A stretch of DNA of 64,000 bases from Patiria pectinifera (Eukaryota; Echinodermata; Asteroidea; Valvatida; Asterinidae), in the NCBI GenBank assembly GCA_029964075.1, contig CM057135.1:8830863-8894862 (forward strand), read 5' to 3'. Both the position numbers and the translations under genes were made by a program. The notes beneath the pieces are model-generated. The model searched no databases and was not told where the DNA came from. It saw nothing but the letters and a program-made list of their open reading frames with translations. This document shows positions 22,201 through 33,330 of the stretch, piece by piece (position 1 is the first letter of the stretch; each line of letters starts with the position of its first letter).

Positions 22201-22935
22201 GATCATCATCTAGGAGAGTATTATTGCATATCCACCTGCCCGGACCTTTAACGGTGATACTGTTGTCAAGACGAAAATCAACAATTCTGTGGCCTGACAT
22301 ACACATGGAGCTAACCGAAATGTTGTTAATTTGACAAATTAATGTTTTTGAAACAAAAAGGTTATCAATTCTGCTAGACCTCTTGAGATTGCTGTGATAA
22401 AAGGTGTATCCGGGTTCTTCGGGGTAAATAGTTTGCCATGTATCAGTAAGGTCATGTTGATCGAGGAGATTTTTTTAAAATGGCAACACTAGTATCTTCA
22501 GTACTGGACTTGATCTGGCAGTTGAAATCACCCCCATAATACGATTATTAATGGTAGGGAACCTATCTATCAAATCTTGTAAAAATCGAACTCTTAGGTA
22601 AAGAACATTGGGGGCATAAACGGAAATCAAGGATAAGGTTTGACTATCCCACACAATATCCCCTTTAACCCATCTGCCATTTGTGTCACTCTCCCCATTC
22701 ACTAACCCACTTTGGGGGCAACCAGAATGGCTACACCTTTAGAATTCCTTTCCCCATGGCTGAACAAAATGTCACCTCCCCATTGGGTACGCCATGTGTT
22801 TTCATCTGCAATTTCGCTGTGGGTTTCCTGGAGAAAAGTGATCCCAATTTTTCTACGGATTAAATAATTGAAAATAATGTCCCGCTTAGTGTGATTTCGC
22901 AATCCATTGACATTCAGTGTTGCTATGGTAACTAC
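19290..22935 (-). pseudogene. Tx1-type LINE ORF2: APE endonuclease + RT
   Basis: The endonuclease begins ATLNVNGLRNHTKRD with FLQETHSEIADENTW and LSLISVYAPNV (its Tyr is kept, unlike copy 1). The fingers/RT region 22132-21440 has YDGLTVEFYQTFW. 21305-21078 has SIDQEKAFDRVERKYLF. 20996-20685 carries the catalytic HHADDMTVF and NTDKSAGIWLGAWK. The C-terminal region runs 20668-19773 and then 19618-19289. Frameshifts or small gaps separate these blocks (near 22700, 21430, 21050 and 20680, and twice after 20200). In life the protein would nick target DNA and prime reverse transcription there. Confidence 0.88.
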
Positions 22936-22974
22936 CATTATAAGAAAATAAAGTAGACAGGTCCCCATTTAAGA

Positions 22975-24055
22975 AAAAGCGACAAAAATGAACATGCAAT
23001 AATTAGGTCATAGGGTTTTTTCCCCCTTCCTCTACCTCTTCCCAATGGGTAAGGAGTGTCCCGGCGTCGATGTGAGGCCTGAGCTGCTCCTCGCCGTTTT
23101 CGAAAGTGTTGAACACCTTTCCTCGTGTAAGGAACTATAGGTGTATTTTCCATTTCGTCTGCACTGTCGAATGATTTTTCTTCTGATGTATGTTCGTTCT
23201 CCCTGTCGTTGGCAATCTGTCTCTTGTGTTCCTCTTCCTCCACTAAGTCTGACCAACATTTGGGGGGGGGGGGGTCGGTTGGATTTTGCTCTTTCGACTT
23301 TTGGGAGTCTTTCTCTTTCGTGTTCTCAGTTTTTCCTTGTTTGGTTATCGATGTACTTTTGGTTGTTTGTCCGTCTTTTCCAGTGGTTTTTCTTCATTAT
23401 TTGGATGTTATTTGACTCTTCCTTTTCTCTCCTTTTGTCGGTAGTACTCTGCATGTCTCGACTTTTAGCTGGTTGGATTTCTTGTTGACTGTCGTTTGAG
23501 TTTGGTTGCGTGTCGTGTTGTTTTTTCGCCTTCTTTGGTGGTGTAGGATCTGTAGGCTGATGTTGTTGCCCTTGCCGCTGTCCAGCTGAGTCGTGCACCT
23601 CTACTTGAACCACTTTTATGTGTCTCTCTTGTTGAACTTGCTGTTTGTCTGTTGTTTTTGGCGTTTTGGTTTCTTCGTTTTCGTCGCTCATTATCTCTGG
23701 TTCCTCCCAAGTGCTGTCTTCGTTTTCCATGTCACTCTCTCGATTGTCTGTTTCACTTTCAAGCTTGTCGCTTCCCTCGTCGTCATCTCTGTCGTAGTTG
23801 AAAAAAATCGGTGTTGTTCTGCCGTGTGTCTAGGTTTGCCGCACTCAAAGCATGTCCCCCGCATTCTGCAATCGCGGGCAACATGGCCGGACTGACTGCA
23901 TATGCGGCATGTGTGAACTTGCCCCCGATGTCTCACGGGCAAGTTGAAGCTTCCTACTTTAACGAAACTTGGTAATCGGTTTTATGAATTTTTTTATCAA
24001 TAAGCTCCTTACTCCTGTTTCTACTTTTTCATCAAACGTGTGGTGTTGGCGCCTA
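22975..24055 (-). pseudogene. Tx1-type LINE ORF1 (two zinc knuckles, 5'-truncated)
   Basis: Homology to ORF1 of copy 1 starts at about 24050 (VETGVRSLLIK, an in-frame stop, then SFN-like wording). It continues with LPVRHRG and two Cys-rich knuckles, CRICSQSGHVARDC and CFECGKPRHTAEQH. A charged tail follows in changing frames (23730-23326 and 23243-22938) and ends PLGRGRGRGKKP, like the RG-rich end of copy 1. The N-terminal half is absent. Confidence 0.8.
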
Positions 24056-24063
24056 ATATTAGC

Positions 24064-24210
24064 GGTGACTGCTCTATGTTCCGACACCCTTATGTTCCGA
24101 CTGTTCAACCTATGTTCCGACAGCCCTATGTTCCGACAGCCCTATGTTCCGACACCTCTATGTTCCGACTGCTCAACCTATGTTCCGACATCCCTATGCT
24201 CCGACAACCC
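24064..24210 (+). repeat. MITE terminus with TATGTTCCGACA minisatellite
   Basis: It starts GGTGACTGCTCTATG, the same terminal sequence as both ends of the 126-bp MITE at 44363-44488. It is followed by about eleven CCTATGTTCCGACA-like units of 12-21 bp. A right terminal repeat was not found nearby. Confidence 0.75.
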
Positions 24211-25444
24211 GCACCTTAAATTCATGTTATAGCGTAAGAGTATGCATTGGGGTCGGGCCGGAGACCAGCCTTAATTTACGTTTATAACTCCTCATGATCT
24301 GCAGGGTCACGGTATTATGAGCCTGTAAGTTCACCCCGAGTGGCGCCCTTGCGGACCCTTAATGAGGAAAATTAACAGGTATTTTTATATATTTTTTGTA
24401 ACATAAATTTTCTTTAACGCAATCACCCTAGGACAACGCCTTTGTAACAATTATTACTAGTAATTATATATATAGACGGAAGTTGAAAACATCGCGTGAC
24501 ATGCAAGAGAAAAATCGTGCCAAATTAGAGCCTAAAAATTGACCCCTTCTGCGCTTCCAGATCCCTCGAATAGGGAAAAAAGCATGCGTGTTTCAAATTG
24601 GTTTTTTTACAAATTATTACTAGCATCTCAATTGATAAAACTGAAAATGACATGAAAGAGAGAAATTTCGTGCCAAAAATTAACCTCTTACTTCCGAAAA
24701 TCTAAAAAAAAACATGAGGACGTAAAATTCAGACAATTTCAATGCGTTAATTTTAAAACAAGACATTGTAAAGAGATCAGAGGCCTCAAGTAAAATGCAA
24801 ACTATAATTGATTGTGCACTGCTAACAGCTACTTCTTGTAACTACAACAAAACTGTTATGCATAAAAACACAACGTGCAAGCAGAATGGGAGACTTAAGA
24901 GACGCTTGGTGGCAGCAAACACAGCGATCCTTACCTACCGTATATTGTTTATGTCATTTTGAACATGCGCACATGATATAAACATAGAAAAGGACTGGTG
25001 TGCCACCACGCGTCTCAAAAGTCTCCAATTGAAACTGATACACCGATAAGGGAGGATACAGCAACATATTTGGGAAAGTATTGAGTGTACATTGTTTGCT
25101 TAACACATCGGTGTATTGGTAAAACACAAACTAATGTTTGTTAATATCCCCGATGCAAATTTAACATATATTAATATAGAAACTTGTGTTTAATAAACTC
25201 GACAAACTAATGAAGTTTAACTCCTATAACAAACTAAGCTTACAAACTGAACTACTTACTGGTCTAAAAACCAGACTGGACCGACTGGACTGGACACGAT
25301 CGGCCAACCGACTGATTGACCGTTTGACGGACTAAGCCAAATACATTATGCCGAATGACTCTGATCCAATTATTAATTTCCTTCTTTGGCAGACTCTTGA
25401 TTCGTGTTGTTTGGTTTGGTTTTGTTCGCAGCAAAGTTTTGAAG
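24211..25444. other. Unassigned AT-rich DNA
   Basis: No coding signature was seen. A short ACTGGACCGACTGGACTGG repeat lies at about 25274. Confidence 0.6.
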
Positions 25445-26782
25445 TTACACGTAAGATTTAATAAGATAGACTACTGCATTCCAGTAACGTCGTAGTGTTC
25501 GGTCGCCGTTGTTGTATTCCTCCCGTAGCCTTGTGATTCTTTCCTGGAGGACCCGCCATTTTCGTCTCCTTGGGGGACTTGCTTCTCCTCTTCTAATACC
25601 GACCACTGTGACCTCCAGCAAGCGCTGTTCGTCCTTCATCTTGCGAAGGAACAACCACAGTGACGGGTGCGCCCGCCCATTGGTGTTGTTCCATCTGTGG
25701 TGGAACCCTAGACAGAATAGACAGGGGAGACAAATCTTGTAAAATGACAATATTCACTGCTTCGTGGATAAATTGACAAACCTCTGAAGTATTAAATAAC
25801 ATATTATAACAGAAAGGATAACTTATCTGTGAATCACAACAACTTACAGTTACCTTCAACATGGTTGTTGGTCCGTGAATCATTGTCTCGTTCGAAGACA
25901 TTCCACATCTGGATAGGGAAGTTTCCATTTCTGTTGATGTAGTAGTGATGGAGGTACCGGATAAATTCCTGAAGCGCAGGATAACGGGCCACCAGGCGCT
26001 GAGTGGAGTTACTACCTGCCAATTCTCGGAAGTTGAGCCCGACAAGGGCAAGTGGCAGGTAGCCGACGGCCATGAACTTCCTGATGCACTTCCTCAGGCG
26101 GCGCCTGTGCCGGTATGTGCCAGCCAAGCCAAGCTGCTGGACCTTTCGCCAAAGGCTTTGGCAAAAATGGAAGTAACACCCAGAGACATTAGCTTCTGGA
26201 AATTCCGTTTCATTTGCCGTAATCAATGCCATTTCAAAATCTATGACAATTCGTGTTGGCCTGAGTCGATGGCCTGACAGTTCTGTCACTTTAGCTTTGA
26301 CATGCTGTAGGATCTGACGGTAGGCGCCGATAGTTCTATCAGTCATGAGCCCCATCACAAATGGAAGCACTCTGCCGTGGTATAGCCCATGCATGGTGAA
26401 AAACTGGGTGTATGGTGAAGGGCACGTTTTGAATGTACCATCCATGTATAGCACTCTGCACTGGTTCAGTTTCCTGTAGTTGCTATCAGTGCAAAAGACA
26501 AGAACCCCCCAGTCGTTATCTTGTAGGCTTAAGTAAGGGCGGCCATCCCATGGCGGTCTTAGCCCATTCATTTGCGATTACCACATCTTCCACAACATGT
26601 GAAATTGGAGGGATCAGTGATGCTCGGTGGCGTTCCAACTGGGAGCGAACGGTGTTGAACCTTGGCACCTCGTTTATTTGTTCCTCCTGAACTCTGGTGT
26701 TGTAAACTATTCTTACGGGCTGCGATGGGTCGTCCTCAACAGCTGCAAGCATCCGACCAGTTATGGCTCTGGTTTCTATCAA
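25445..26782 (-). pseudogene. MULE transposase gene (two exons, one frameshift)
   Basis: The protein is a Mutator-like (MULE) DDE transposase. The N-terminal frame (26782-about 26550) reads EVPRFNTVRSQLERHRASLI and HVVEDVVIANEWAKTA, a typical MULE lead-in. A one-base frame change near 26550 leads to RPYLSLQDNDWGVLVF. The catalytic blocks follow: first Asp in RVLYMDGTFKTCP, second Asp in RIVIDFEMALITA with SGCYFHFCQSLW after it, and Glu in RTNNHVEG. A 146-bp intron (25708-25853) splits the Gly codon of HVEG|FHHRW. Exon 2 (25707-25445) gives GRAHPSLWLFLRKMKDEQ and a basic tail, as in MULE C termini. No terminal inverted repeats were identified. It may be an immobile remnant or a domesticated copy, with the frameshift as the only lesion seen. 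Confidence 0.85.
25708..25853 (-). other. Spliceosomal intron in MULE gene
   Basis: On the minus strand the donor is GAAG|GTAACT (GT at 25853-25852) and the acceptor is TTCTGTCTAG|GG (AG at 25709-25708). Joining the flanks makes a GGG codon and a continuous HVEGFHHRW, a conserved MULE junction. The unspliced frame stops after five codons. Confidence 0.88.
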
Positions 26783-27376
26783 TTCGTCCTCTGGCCCATG
26801 ATTTTAATGTTGTGATGCCTGTTAAACAGATTATATCAAGTTTGTATCTACTCAGTGATATATTCTCTTTATATTTTTGTGTGAGTTGCAATTCTTGGTT
26901 AAAGTCAGTATTACCATCCGGGCAGTTTTACAGATTTGGTCTTAAAGCAAATGTGGATTCCAGGTGCTTACCCCTATGACAAGAAAACTAAATCCCATAG
27001 ATCATAAAATATTATTATTGGTAAAAAATTGGTGCCCTAACTAACAGTCCTATGTATTTCATATGACTAATATGATATCTGTAAAAAAAAAAAATCACGT
27101 CATCATGCTTTACAACAAACTAAATTAATGGAATTAGTGTAATTTTATATAATGCATTATAAACATTGCACATCGAGATAAAATGAAAAATGAAAAGTGT
27201 GCACCCATTCATTTGTACAATCATATTTATCTTTGTTATATTGTTTTTATTTTCTGACGCAAAGAGACAATCAATCTTTTTTTTGCCAAAGCAACATTTG
27301 CCGGGGGGGGGGTCTGCTCCAGGTTATATCCTTTATATAATACGTGGATAATAAATTAGAAACGGTGCTGACCGGA
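26783..27376. other. Unassigned DNA upstream of the MULE gene
   Basis: It could hold first exons or a promoter of the MULE gene, but none is recognisable. A G9 run lies near 27303. Confidence 0.5.
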
Positions 27377-27432
27377 TAATGTCAGACCAAGCTTTCGGTG
27401 CGATTCACCTTCATCAGGGGAGTTATGACTTA
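27377..27432 (-). ncRNA. Hammerhead-like ribozyme motif (solo)
   Basis: The minus strand has CTGATGA, A, a GGTG-AATCG-CACC hairpin, then GAA and the palindrome AGCT followed by T. Outer pairing TAAGTCA with TGACaTTA, plus CC/GG next to the core, can form stem I with an internal loop. This is the minimal dimer-type hammerhead layout described for PLEs. One extra A before stem II and the asymmetric stem I reduce certainty. No PLE coding sequence lies beside it, so it may be a solo PLE terminus. Confidence 0.5.
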
Positions 27433-28445
27433 TGTTTACATATAAAACAAATTGTCACAGGCACCATTGGTCTAACGCGCAATACACATTTTCTTTTGAA
27501 GGAATCCAAAAAATAATTCAGCATAAATACTTACATGTAAAACTTCTATATCTGGGTCAGGATCTCTGATATTGAAGTCTAACTAAGGTCTGCAAACCTA
27601 CCCTACAGGTTGGACGCCAACATCTCCAAAAGATCTGGTTCCCCCGAACTCTGTTCTTTTGGTACCTGTACCCATTATTGATGGGAACTGTCCCACCCCT
27701 TAGTCCTGGTTGGAGAAATGCCATGATTTGTGAAAAGGATACCCTTCTTCAGAAGGCTCTCAAGTTTGTGCAGGGCCAAACAAAACAATTGCAAGGGTAT
27801 TGGGCCTAGTTTCAGTCAGTAATATGTCAGTATCATACTGCCTATCTAAGTCTGTTTTATACACACTCCCTTCTAGTTTACCGGATATATAATTTGTAAA
27901 TGTATACATTCGATTGACAGAAAATTCTGTTTACTCAAACAAACTGCATTCTCCGTGTACATTCACCCAAAAGTTTGCCAGGCTTATATAACATGACTAA
28001 GAACTTAGCTCGTCACGTAGACAACATTTATTTATTTATTCTGGGCCATCTGATTGGATGGAAGTATCCGGTGACAGGTCGACCGTAGCGAGTGGGTTGT
28101 GTGTGTGGGTGATAGTGGGGGGTCGCATACAAGATCAAATTCAAAATCTGACGATAATACTTGGCGCCCTCCTATTGGTTGTGTATTTTGTTGTTCACCA
28201 TACATAGTAAAGGAGGTTCAAAATTAGTGGCCGTCTGTTTTTCTGAGACATAAACCTTACGTTTTTCCGAACTAAACAATGCCACTATAGTACCCGCTAA
28301 ACAAATGGACGGTCCCAAGTGACTCCGCCTCCGTCATTCCCTCTTCACAGTTAGCTAGTACGTATAAAAGGACCGTCCAATCCAAAGACCGTTTAACTCG
28401 CGTAGCCAGGCAACAAAGACTTTCTCAACGAAGACTTTCTCACGC
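27433..28445. other. Unassigned DNA; TATA-like box at 28361
   Basis: No gene recognised. TATAAAAGG at about 28361-28369 (plus) is a good TATA-box match, but no coding start or element boundary follows it. A short direct repeat, AAGACTTTCTCA, occurs at about 28417 and 28432. Confidence 0.4.
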
Positions 28446-28607
28446 AACCTCGTCCCCAGGGTGTCGAGCAGTACGCGCCCACCACTACCTGCTCTCTCAC
28501 TCTGGTATTGGATCATTTGCATGTGCAAGATTTTTGCACACGTATGCAAATGAGGAATAGTCTGGTGCCTGGATATGCGTTACACATTAGCGTTTGTTTT
28601 TGTATGC
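28446..28607. repeat. Dispersed 162-bp repeat, copy 1
   Basis: Nearly identical to 39940-40101 over its whole length, starting AACCTCGTCCCCAGGG and ending TTTTTGTATGC. It contains the imperfect palindrome CATTTGCATGTGCAA / TTGCACACGTATGCAAATG (28514-28552), whose outer parts are ATTTGCAT octamers in both orientations. Confidence 0.92.
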
Positions 28608-29039
28608 GGTGTCTGGGGTAAAAACAGAGTCAATTCGTAGCAGCGCAAGCACGGCGTGAGTTACGAAAACACGATTTTTGAAATCAAACTGTTACGATCT
28701 TATCAAGACAACATGCAGTATCATATTTCATATTAATATGAGCAAATTGGAAAGGAAATTAGTATTTTCGAGAAGACGTGGACGAATGATCGCGAAAACA
28801 TGTACTGCACGTTGTGAATAATAGCACCAGGACACGATAAAAATCCATTACTAGCCAATTGCGTTATCCAATCAGGATACAGGAAGAAAGTTTCCTATCC
28901 AGGGTTTACTATTGGAAACGCGGTTGGAAATAAAGTAAGCACTGGGGACGAGGTTGTTTCTCACGCTTCACAATTGTGATTGACACCATTGGAGGTCAGG
29001 AAACGGAAATCGGCGAAACGAAGGTAGACAGGTAGACTT
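28608..29039. other. Unassigned DNA
   Basis: No gene. GGGGACGAGGTTG at about 28944 is the reverse complement of the start of the 162-bp repeat. Confidence 0.5.
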
Positions 29040-31905
29040 ACACGATATAAAGCCTCGTGTGGGCATGCTAGCTCAACCGCCTAGGAGGTTGGGCGAGTTC
29101 AATGGTGGACCCTCGGAAGGGCAACAGGACCGTGCGAGACCGTGCCGTCAGCTCGCAATTTAAAGGCCCGGGCCTAGCGGGCCCTCTTCGCAGGCACGCA
29201 ACATCCCCGCGGGGCTGGCAAGTTGTCCAACTCGGGGACCACCATCCCCTAGCCCTAGTGCTTCATAAACCTGTTAAAAATAAAGAGCGAGCCCTTAATC
29301 GATAGTTGGGCAAGAACACTCAGCTGGTTCCTAGTGAGTTTAAGACCACAGTACGTGGTCTTGTCAGATAGTAGCGCACCTCTCGCACCGACCGGAATCC
29401 CCTCCACAGAGGTGGTCGCTACCCCAAAACGCGCCTTGACGACGGCGTTGATATAGGATGTGTTATACTTAGTTATTTTACTACGCTCCGAGTCTCTCAG
29501 CGTGTTTTTGTGAGATTCATACGGGACGGCGATGTCCGCAACGAAGGCGTGATTCTTAATGCGGTCGATCACGATGAGATCTGGACGATAATTGCCGCAT
29601 TCGGTGGCAAGGAGTGGCTCCGTGAAGACCGACTCCTCCCCGTACTTCCTGGCCATGAATCTGTTTGCACACCTCGTTGTGCCTTCTCATTCTCCCATCC
29701 TGGACTACCGGGCACTTCTGTAGGATATGGGAGGTGGTTTCCAAGCCACAACCGCAATGTCTACAAGTTGTAGGGCAACCTGTATAGGCAAGATTGTTAC
29801 GACAAGGGAGGGTTTTCGCCCTCAACGCAACCGCTTTCGCATACAAGTCACCGTGTAGAACGGTCGGGTTGTCAACCCAGGCCGTGGCCGCCGGGTGCTT
29901 AAAGGCAAGCGTGCCTTGGCCTTGCTTCGTTTTTGCGTGTTCCCCTAAGTTCTGGAGTGTTTTATTATGGATATGCTGTTTAAGATATTGTTTGTCCGCC
30001 TCGATATTTGTGAGATCGAGAGCTTTGCCGATATTTGCCAGCTCTTTCTGGACGGGTCTGGAGGCATAGACCGCCCGTATGACTACATCGTTCGATTTGG
30101 CAAGCCTGATGAGGGCCCCTTGCCGAAGACTGTTGGCTAAATTGGGGATGTCAGGAAGACCGATCCCCCCCAACGAGGTGGGTGTAACCAAGAGCTGCGA
30201 GTTCGAAGTTGCGGGAAGATGCAGAATGGAACGCACTGTCTTATGTATGCATCTTTGTATGTTCTTAAGCGTACCTGCAGAATACGTGTTGAGGCCGAAA
30301 TGATAGATGAGACGCGGTAGAATATACCCTTTGATCATATGTAATTTCTGACTAGGTTTAAGATATGCTGTTTCGATGGCCCTAAGCCAGTTCCCTAGTG
30401 GTGGAAGAAGATCGTACTTGGTCTTTCCGAGGGACCCAAACTTCTGACCAAGATATTTCGCCGTGCTCTCTGGGGGCACCGCAGGGATAGTGGCCCCATC
30501 CACCGACCATTGGGAAGAGGCTAATGGAATATGCTTAGAGATATGACGTCCGTCGATACGGTGGACCATGCTGGCCCCAAGAACCGCGGACTTAAGAGCG
30601 TTGACCTTCATATGTCGATTAGCGAAGAACTCGCAACAGGATGTCAGCAACGAATCAAGCCCTTGTTTGCTCTCCGAGAGGAGGACAAGATCGTCCGCAA
30701 AGGCCATGGAGTTAATTCTCGAGCCACCGATCTCCAGGCCTATAAAGTCTGGCAAAGCATCAATGAGCTCGTCCAAGACAAGGTTGAATAACCTGGGGCT
30801 AAGGGGGCACCCCTGTTTAACGCCGCACCTCATCGGAATAGGATCCGATTTCGCACTACCAGTTATGATACGAGTACTGACATCCGAATAAAGGTCGTCT
30901 ATGATCGCCGAAAAATGAGCGGGAATATTGTGCCTATTCAAGGCTCGAGTTATCGAACTATGGTGAACGGAGTCGAAGGCTTTCGACAAGTCCAAGAGCA
31001 TAATGTAATAAGACTTGTTGTCATGCTTGTATTTAGAGATGATCTGCTCAAGCATCGAGATATTTTCGAGGCACCCATCGACGAGCGTATAACCTCAGGA
31101 GGTAGGACCCAATGGTTATCGGCCGCCACTTCGAGATATTCGCCGGGTCTACTTCTCCCTTGGGAATAAGAATGGTGTTATTGACCTTAAGTTGGTCAGG
31201 GACCTTACCGGTCAGAAACCAGATGTTAAATAGAGCAGCTAGGTCGCCCGGGTCTACTCTGTTAACGTCTTTAAAATGGATCTTATCGGGGCCAGCGGCT
31301 CCAAACTTCTTCATCTTGCTAAGGGCATTAGCAACCTCGTCGGGTGCTATGGGGTAAAGGATACCCGCTAGATCCAACTCGTCGTCCAAGGGCCTGGACG
31401 AAAAGGGTGTACTGTCTGGCATTGGATCTTTGCCGAATATGCCCATATAGCTCGTGAACGCCGCACCACTATCGGGGGCCGCCGGTCCCAAGGGCTGATT
31501 ATCTAAAAGATGCGATGCAAACCGCCTAGTATCGTTCTTATAAAAATGCTGAGGAACGCCAAATAATAAACGTTTCTTTAATCTATTGGATGCGTTTGCC
31601 GGGACATCCGGAACGGCGAACGGCCGACGAGAGGACTGACGGTCCTTCTTCAGACCGATACGACGAAGAACCGAACCGTAGTCCGGACTATCAAGATTGT
31701 TAATGAGGTCTATGATATCGCCGTGAATATCTTCGCTGCCGACACGAGCAGGTGTGGCACGATACACCCCAAAGTAATCAGTGAATCGTTGTTTTGCAAT
31801 TGCATCGTATACCTGTTGTGGTGTGACGTCAACTCCGCCTGTACGGAAACGTATGGTGTTAGGCCTCCTCAGCCCTTGCTGTGGCCTACCGTAGGTAGCC
31901 ATCAC
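29040..31905 (-). mobile_element. R2-type non-LTR retrotransposon with chimeric 5' end
   Basis: The coding region is at 29255-31905. A GC-rich 3' untranslated stretch of about 215 bases follows (on the coding strand) to about 29040. The flanks do not resemble 28S rDNA, so the element is not at the classical R2 site. The first 55 codons come from a different element (see findings). Confidence 0.75.
29255..31905 (-). pseudogene. R2-type polyprotein: RT, zinc knuckle, restriction-like endonuclease
   Basis: The lead-in reads PIAPDEVANALSKMKKFG and KWRPITIGSYLLRLYAR. The RT core has MLLDLSKAFDSVHHSS, MRCGVKQGCPLSPRLFNLV and the catalytic MAFADDLVLLSES. Downstream is the R2/NeSL-type CCHC block CRHCGCGLETTSHILQKC. 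The endonuclease follows, with YRPDLIVIDRIKNHAFVADI holding the PD...D active-site pattern of restriction-like enzymes. This order (RT, CCHC, RLE) identifies the R2/NeSL group. Two single-base frameshifts break it, near 31085 and near 29650. No zinc-finger or Myb N-terminal DNA-binding domain was seen. Instead, residues 1-55 carry RRPNTIRFRTGGVDVTPQQ, which resembles Tx1-type ORF1. Confidence 0.88.
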
Positions 31906-32805
31906 AATATGGCGCCGATGTGGACTCGGCTACCAAATGCGAAAGTATTTGAGCAAAGAACCCCAGAGTTTAACAGTTTCTAATTGTTTCCAGGCTCTAT
32001 CAAATCTATGTTGTACTCAATTTCACTTGGTAATAGAAGAATGAAATCTTTTCTACAAACTAGCGAAAATGCGGAATTTTCACGGAGCTTTTCAACATGC
32101 GATGTGAACGTGTCCTCGTATAATTATTATTATAATTATTATTTTCTTTAAAGCTACATTAAGGCGACTTTGATGCTAAGTTTTGCCACATAAGGTTGAC
32201 ACCTCAGAAAAGGGCGACATATAACTGTCGCCCTATTATTTTACGCGGTGAAAACTGTACTATCACTGCGGTTACGACTAACTTGGTGGAACATTTTCGA
32301 AGCTTGGGTACGTCTAATTTCCACAAGTACACATAATGAGGGATGTTATCGATGTTTTTAGAAATTACACAACTCGGACAAATTAGGACATTATGTTTGT
32401 GGTGGTGGAAAACACTAGGTTACGGCGACAGCTAGTTTCTGCTGAAAAACAAAATGAAAATGGACTTATTGTTCAAGAAATTACTATGAATGAGACTGCT
32501 ACATATACAAGTATACGTTGACTTCATTAATTCCGACATATGAAAATGGGATATATGTTTTTAAGAATTTTACCTCAAATTGAGGAGTTAGAAAATAAAC
32601 ATAACTTGACCAAGTCGTATGGAGGGCGCCACCAAGTGTTTAAGTGTTGCCAAGTTCAAATCAAAGTATACGACGAACGCGCACGACAGAACCGCGATAT
32701 GGGAACGTGTACATACGTACGTACGTATACGTACGTGAAGCTTCGCAAAAAAATTGAATTGCGATCCGACGGGCGGTACGATAGGCTTAATATTACGGTA
32801 AACGG
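31906..32805. other. Unassigned AT-rich DNA with (ACGT)n patch
   Basis: No gene. A TACGTACGTACG microsatellite lies at about 32713-32737. Confidence 0.6.
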
Positions 32806-33330
32806 CGTTGTTGACAAACTTCAAATTTATTCAGTGTAATACTGGTACTTTTACCTTATTAATGCCTGTTATTTAACCTCTGTGAACCATTTCGGTTTCA
32901 TGAAATTTAATCCGAAATTCAAAAACGGTGGTGTCCGGAAATTGGGCACAATCGGCTGAGTGTTACCCAACGTGGCACACTTAAATAATTCTCAGAAAAT
33001 TCCAAATTTAACTTTAACCTAAGAATTTCGATAAAGTTGATAAATTCTGATAAACAGTTATTATCTGTGCTCACATAGGCCTACCCAACTAGGCCTAGAG
33101 ATTTGTCAGAAAATTATTTTATAGGCCTACTAGTTTTGGGGGGACATTTTCAAAGGGTTCACTGTCATGACTGTGCACTTCGAAATAAAATCGCAAATTC
33201 ACGCCGAAATAAATATTTCTTCCAACTTTGTAACGGGAACATAAACTCGTGATTTATGAACGGAAGTGTTTAGAACTTGATAAAATTTCACTTTCTGTGA
33301 AATTTCAGTTAAAACTTTTGCTCAAGGTAG
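32806..33330 (+). repeat. Dispersed repeat family A, copy 1
   Basis: It begins GTTGTTGACAAACTTCAAAT and runs through TTAACCTCTGTGAACCATTTC to TTTCAGTTAAAACTTTTGCTC. The same string of words occurs at 46040-46530, inverted at 46549-46950, and at 55830-56220. No protein is encoded. Confidence 0.85.

Larger units (their letters stand above)
19280..24055 (-). mobile_element. Tx1-type LINE copy 2
   Basis: Minus-strand element with ORF1 (about 24055-22975) and ORF2 (about 22935-19290) in the same architecture as copy 1. ORF1 is truncated at about 24055, where a MITE terminus begins at 24064. Several frameshifts are present, but the catalytic motifs are better kept than in copy 1. Confidence 0.85.

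Noticed and set aside
28361-28369. Functional promoter from a TATA box
   Set aside because: A good TATA match alone. No transcript start, ORF or element boundary supports it.
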